A stretch of DNA of 56,955 bases from Chryseobacterium gleum (lineage in GTDB: Bacteria > Bacteroidota > Bacteroidia > Flavobacteriales > Schleiferiaceae). Where the stretch lies: NCBI GenBank assembly GCA_945883565.1, contig CAMCXO010000016.1:1-56955 (forward strand). The letters run 5' to 3'. A program made the translations under genes and the position numbers. Shown here in pieces: positions 55,287 to 56,955 of this stretch. Numbering within the stretch: position 1 is the stretch's first letter; each line of letters begins with the position of its first letter. The notes beneath the pieces were generated by a model, which saw only the letters and a program-made list of their open reading frames with translations, was not told the origin of the DNA and did no database searches.

Positions 55287-55991
55287 ATGAAAACATTTAT
55301 ATTTTTCCATATTCCTAAAACAGCCGGAAGCAGTTTTAGGCACAGTTTAAAATCTCTATACGGTCAAGAAAATGTGGCATTTGTATACGATAAGCAAAAC
55401 CGCATTGAAGCCCTAAGTCAAGCTGTTGAAGCAAAGGTAGATGCCATTTGTGGCCATATAAGTTGGGATGTTTTTAGAGCTTCTGGCCTGCATTTAAGCG
55501 ATTTCGAAACATTCACTTTTCTTAGGCAACCTGATGATCAAGTAGTTTCTCATTTTTTGCACAAAATGCGAGAAAAAAAATGGAAACACAGCAAAGAAAT
55601 ATTTCCGGATTTTGAAGAATTTCTGAAAAGCCCTTGGGGCCAAAATTGGCAAACACGATTTCTTAGTGGTTTCACTAAAGAAGAGTGGGCACAAACTGAT
55701 GATAAGGAATTGTTCCATCAAGCACGGAAGCATTTGTTGGCCATAAATACAGTAGGGCTCACAGAAGCCTACAGCAAAACAATGAAATTATTGGGGTTCA
55801 AACTGGGTTGGAGAAAGCTACAAGAGGAAAAACGAAACATAACCAATGATTCACACACAGCCCACGTAATTAAGAAAACGTTTGCAGATGAAATCAAACG
55901 CATGAATTTATTGGATTTAGAACTCTATCAACTGGCCCAAAAACGATTTAACGACGATTACAATCAGTTGCCTTTTTGGAAAAAATTCTAA
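55287..55991 (+). CDS. Sulfotransferase-family protein
   Basis: A 234-residue P-loop-like sulfotransferase. The 5'-phosphosulfate-binding motif FFHIPKTAGSSFRHSL is at the N-terminus and a 3'-phosphate-binding FLRQPDDQVVSHF near 78 (Arg and Ser present). It would move sulfate from PAPS to a sugar or other hydroxyl; acceptor unknown. Single gene, with a 96-bp upstream gap in which I see no clear promoter. Confidence 0.85.
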   Translation: MKTFIFFHIPKTAGSSFRHSLKSLYGQENVAFVYDKQNRIEALSQAVEAKVDAICGHISWDVFRASGLHLSDFETFTFLRQPDDQVVSHFLHKMREKKWKHSKEIFPDFEEFLKSPWGQNWQTRFLSGFTKEEWAQTDDKELFHQARKHLLAINTVGLTEAYSKTMKLLGFKLGWRKLQEEKRNITNDSHTAHVIKKTFADEIKRMNLLDLELYQLAQKRFNDDYNQLPFWKKF

Positions 55992-56125
55992 TAGCGGCCG
56001 TTTTCATTTAGATGACATCTTTTTGTGCCAAACATCTTCTACCGCCAAGACTTTGAATCATCCACATTATTCAAATAAAATGTAAAAGCATTAATCACTC
56101 TAGGGCTCCTATTAAACCATCATTA

Positions 56126-56566
56126 ATTGACTTTAAACGTTTATCTGCCCACTTCAAACTTTCAACCACCCACTTCGTGCATTAATCTGTCGGCTTCTTC
56201 ATTTTTTTTGCCGACGTTTTCAATTCTACCGCAGACTTCAAACGCTCACGCACCGGCATCGAACAGTCATTAGTTGGCTTCAAGCTTTCATTAATAGGCA
56301 TTTTCAAATTTCTTACCGACGTTTTCAATTCTACCGCAGACTTCAAACGCTCCCGCGCCGGCATCGAACAGCCATTAGTTGGCTTCAAGTTTTCATTAAC
56401 AGGCATTTTCAATTTTCTTACCGGCGTTTTCAAATTATCACCAGACTTCAAACGCTCCCGTGCCGGCATCAAACACCCATTATTTGGCTTCGTGCATTCA
56501 TTAATAGGCATTTTCAATTTTTTTACCGCCGTTTTCAAATTATCTACAGCCTTCGAATGTTCAACG
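56126..56566. repeat. Tandem array of 21-bp units in a 105-bp higher-order repeat
   Basis: Twenty-one registers of 21 bp, consensus roughly three variable bases, then GRC or GGC, then TTCAA or TTTTCAA and a variable AT-rich tail. Units recur every fifth position: CAGACTTC-type starts lie at 56232, 56337 and 56442, with CAGCCTTC at 56547, exactly 105 bp apart. The first two complete 105-bp copies differ at 12 positions. Degraded units run upstream to about 56105. On the minus strand the array stays open as heptads of the LKxP type, but most changes between copies alter the amino acid, so coding is doubtful. Confidence 0.88.
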
Positions 56567-56581
56567 GCCCACACCGATAAC

Positions 56582-56609
56582 GTAGAGACAGGGCATGCCC
56601 TGTCTCTAC
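56582..56609. repeat. Perfect 28-bp palindrome (REP/MITE-like)
   Basis: Both strands read the same; each 14-nt arm is GTAGAGACAGGGCA. It sits directly at the end of the 21-bp array, where a further unit begins GCCCAC and is cut off. Palindromes starting GTAGAGAC are, from memory, scattered interspersed repeats in many bacterial genomes, moved by REP-associated transposases; not checked here. Confidence 0.8.
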
Positions 56610-56712
56610 AATCGCCCATACAATCGCCCAAAAGACCAACCAATTGAAAAAATTCAATAGCCGAAGGCTTAGAAAAAATCAATCCTAACACCCAAAACAA
56701 CATAAAAAAGAA

Positions 56713-56740
56713 AAACCCCGACCCTTTCAGCATGGCGACT
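56713..56740. repeat. 28-bp direct repeat, copy 1
   Basis: Contains CCCTTTCAGCATGGCGACT and matches copy 2 at 56881-56908 in 27 of 28 bases, 168 bp apart. The segment between looks like an interspersed intergenic element (it reads CCAGGGATTGCC on the minus strand, a phrase I recall from Bacteroidota intergenic repeats). Confidence 0.8.
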
Positions 56741-56880
56741 GGTATACAGCCGAAGAGGCTTAGTAAGACCACACGAAGGAGCTCGCCCAGCCGCAATTCT
56801 TCAATGGCAATCCCTGGCGCAAATCCCAAACAGCAACAATTAAGTCCCTAAAGTCCCATTTGTCCCAACAAACACCATTC

Positions 56881-56908
56881 AAACCCCGGCCCTTTCAGCA
56901 TGGCGACT
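56881..56908. repeat. 28-bp direct repeat, copy 2
   Basis: Second copy of the unit at 56713-56740, with one difference (A to G). The element presumably continues past the window end. Confidence 0.8.
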
Positions 56909-56955
56909 CAAAAAAAAGCAGAAAAAACAATTTAGACTAAAAACAAAGCCCCGAA

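Larger units (their letters stand above)
55992..56955. other. 964-bp gene-free region with repeats
   Basis: After the sulfotransferase there is no convincing gene. 55992-56104 is AT-rich filler with decaying repeat units. 56126-56566 is the 21-bp array, 56582-56609 the palindrome, 56610-56712 unassigned sequence with two copies of CAATCGCCCA, and 56713-56908 a direct-repeat-bounded element. An open frame of 215 codons on the minus strand (56182-56829) runs through array, palindrome and element, and is best explained by in-frame 21-bp periodicity. Confidence 0.7.

Noticed and set aside
56126-56566. CRISPR array
   Set aside because: Units are 21 bp with no unique spacers and diverge throughout; no cas genes are in the window.
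56182-56829. A 215-codon open frame on the minus strand with a hydrophobic start and LKxP heptads
   Set aside because: It passes through the 21-bp array, the perfect palindrome and a direct-repeat element. 21-bp units keep any open frame open, and most differences between copies change the amino acid, so selection on protein is not apparent.

Overview
The window is a chromosomal segment of a Bacteroidota bacterium, probably a free-living, environmental member of the phylum. Several independent signs agree: large secreted proteins with type IX secretion (T9SS) C-terminal sorting domains of both type A and type B, a PorP/SprF-family protein and an OmpA/PD40 protein, DUF3822 next to rsmD, a SecA with the long helical insertions I associate with this phylum, lipoproteins with short Bacteroidota-style signal peptides, and a TANNTTTG promoter element between fumarylacetoacetase and glyA. 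The order cannot be fixed from this sequence alone. No rRNA, tRNA, CRISPR array, phage or intact insertion sequence was found.

Layout. 1-4.6 kb: 3' part of a giant Fn3/jelly-roll surface protein with a type A sorting domain, closed by a strong bidirectional terminator. 4.7-12.8 kb: housekeeping genes (esterase-Nudix pair, TetR-AarF pair, fumarylacetoacetase divergent from glyA, RsmI-like methyltransferase with a low-molecular-weight phosphatase, smpB, a small conserved protein). 13.1-21.2 kb: a T9SS gene set of giant type B adhesin, PorP/SprF and OmpA/PD40 protein, ending in a terminator. 21.2-31.8 kb: rsmD, DUF3822, a pseudopilin-like membrane protein, a RecD-like helicase, an acyltransferase with an apparent frameshift at its start, a GH25 lysozyme, secA, a geranylgeranyl-reductase-like flavoenzyme, and a biotin carrier/DUF4399 pair. 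31.9-38.8 kb: a second giant T9SS protein (sortilin-like beta-propeller), an MbnP lipoprotein, an ABM monooxygenase, and a coupled 2OG-oxygenase/CDGSH pair.

38.8-47.1 kb (minus strand) holds a tightly coupled V/A-type ATPase operon in the order E, DUF2764, A, B, D, I, K and then a tandem universal stress protein. The K subunit carries every residue that binds Na+ in the Enterococcus hirae rotor, at a constant offset, so the pump is predicted to use sodium. Upstream lie a GluQ-RS-like tRNA synthetase fragment enzyme, a FISUMP protein and a second tandem universal stress protein. 49.7-56.0 kb: nucleoside phosphorylase, CPXCG protein, OsmC protein, M61 and M13 metallopeptidases and a sulfotransferase.

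56.1-56.96 kb is different from the rest. It is a non-coding-looking array of 21-bp units arranged in a 105-bp higher-order repeat. It abuts a perfect 28-bp palindrome and is followed by a pair of 28-bp direct repeats. This array, the sodium V-ATPase with its coupled stress protein, the DUF3822/pseudopilin-like module and the acyltransferase frameshift are the observations most worth a second look.
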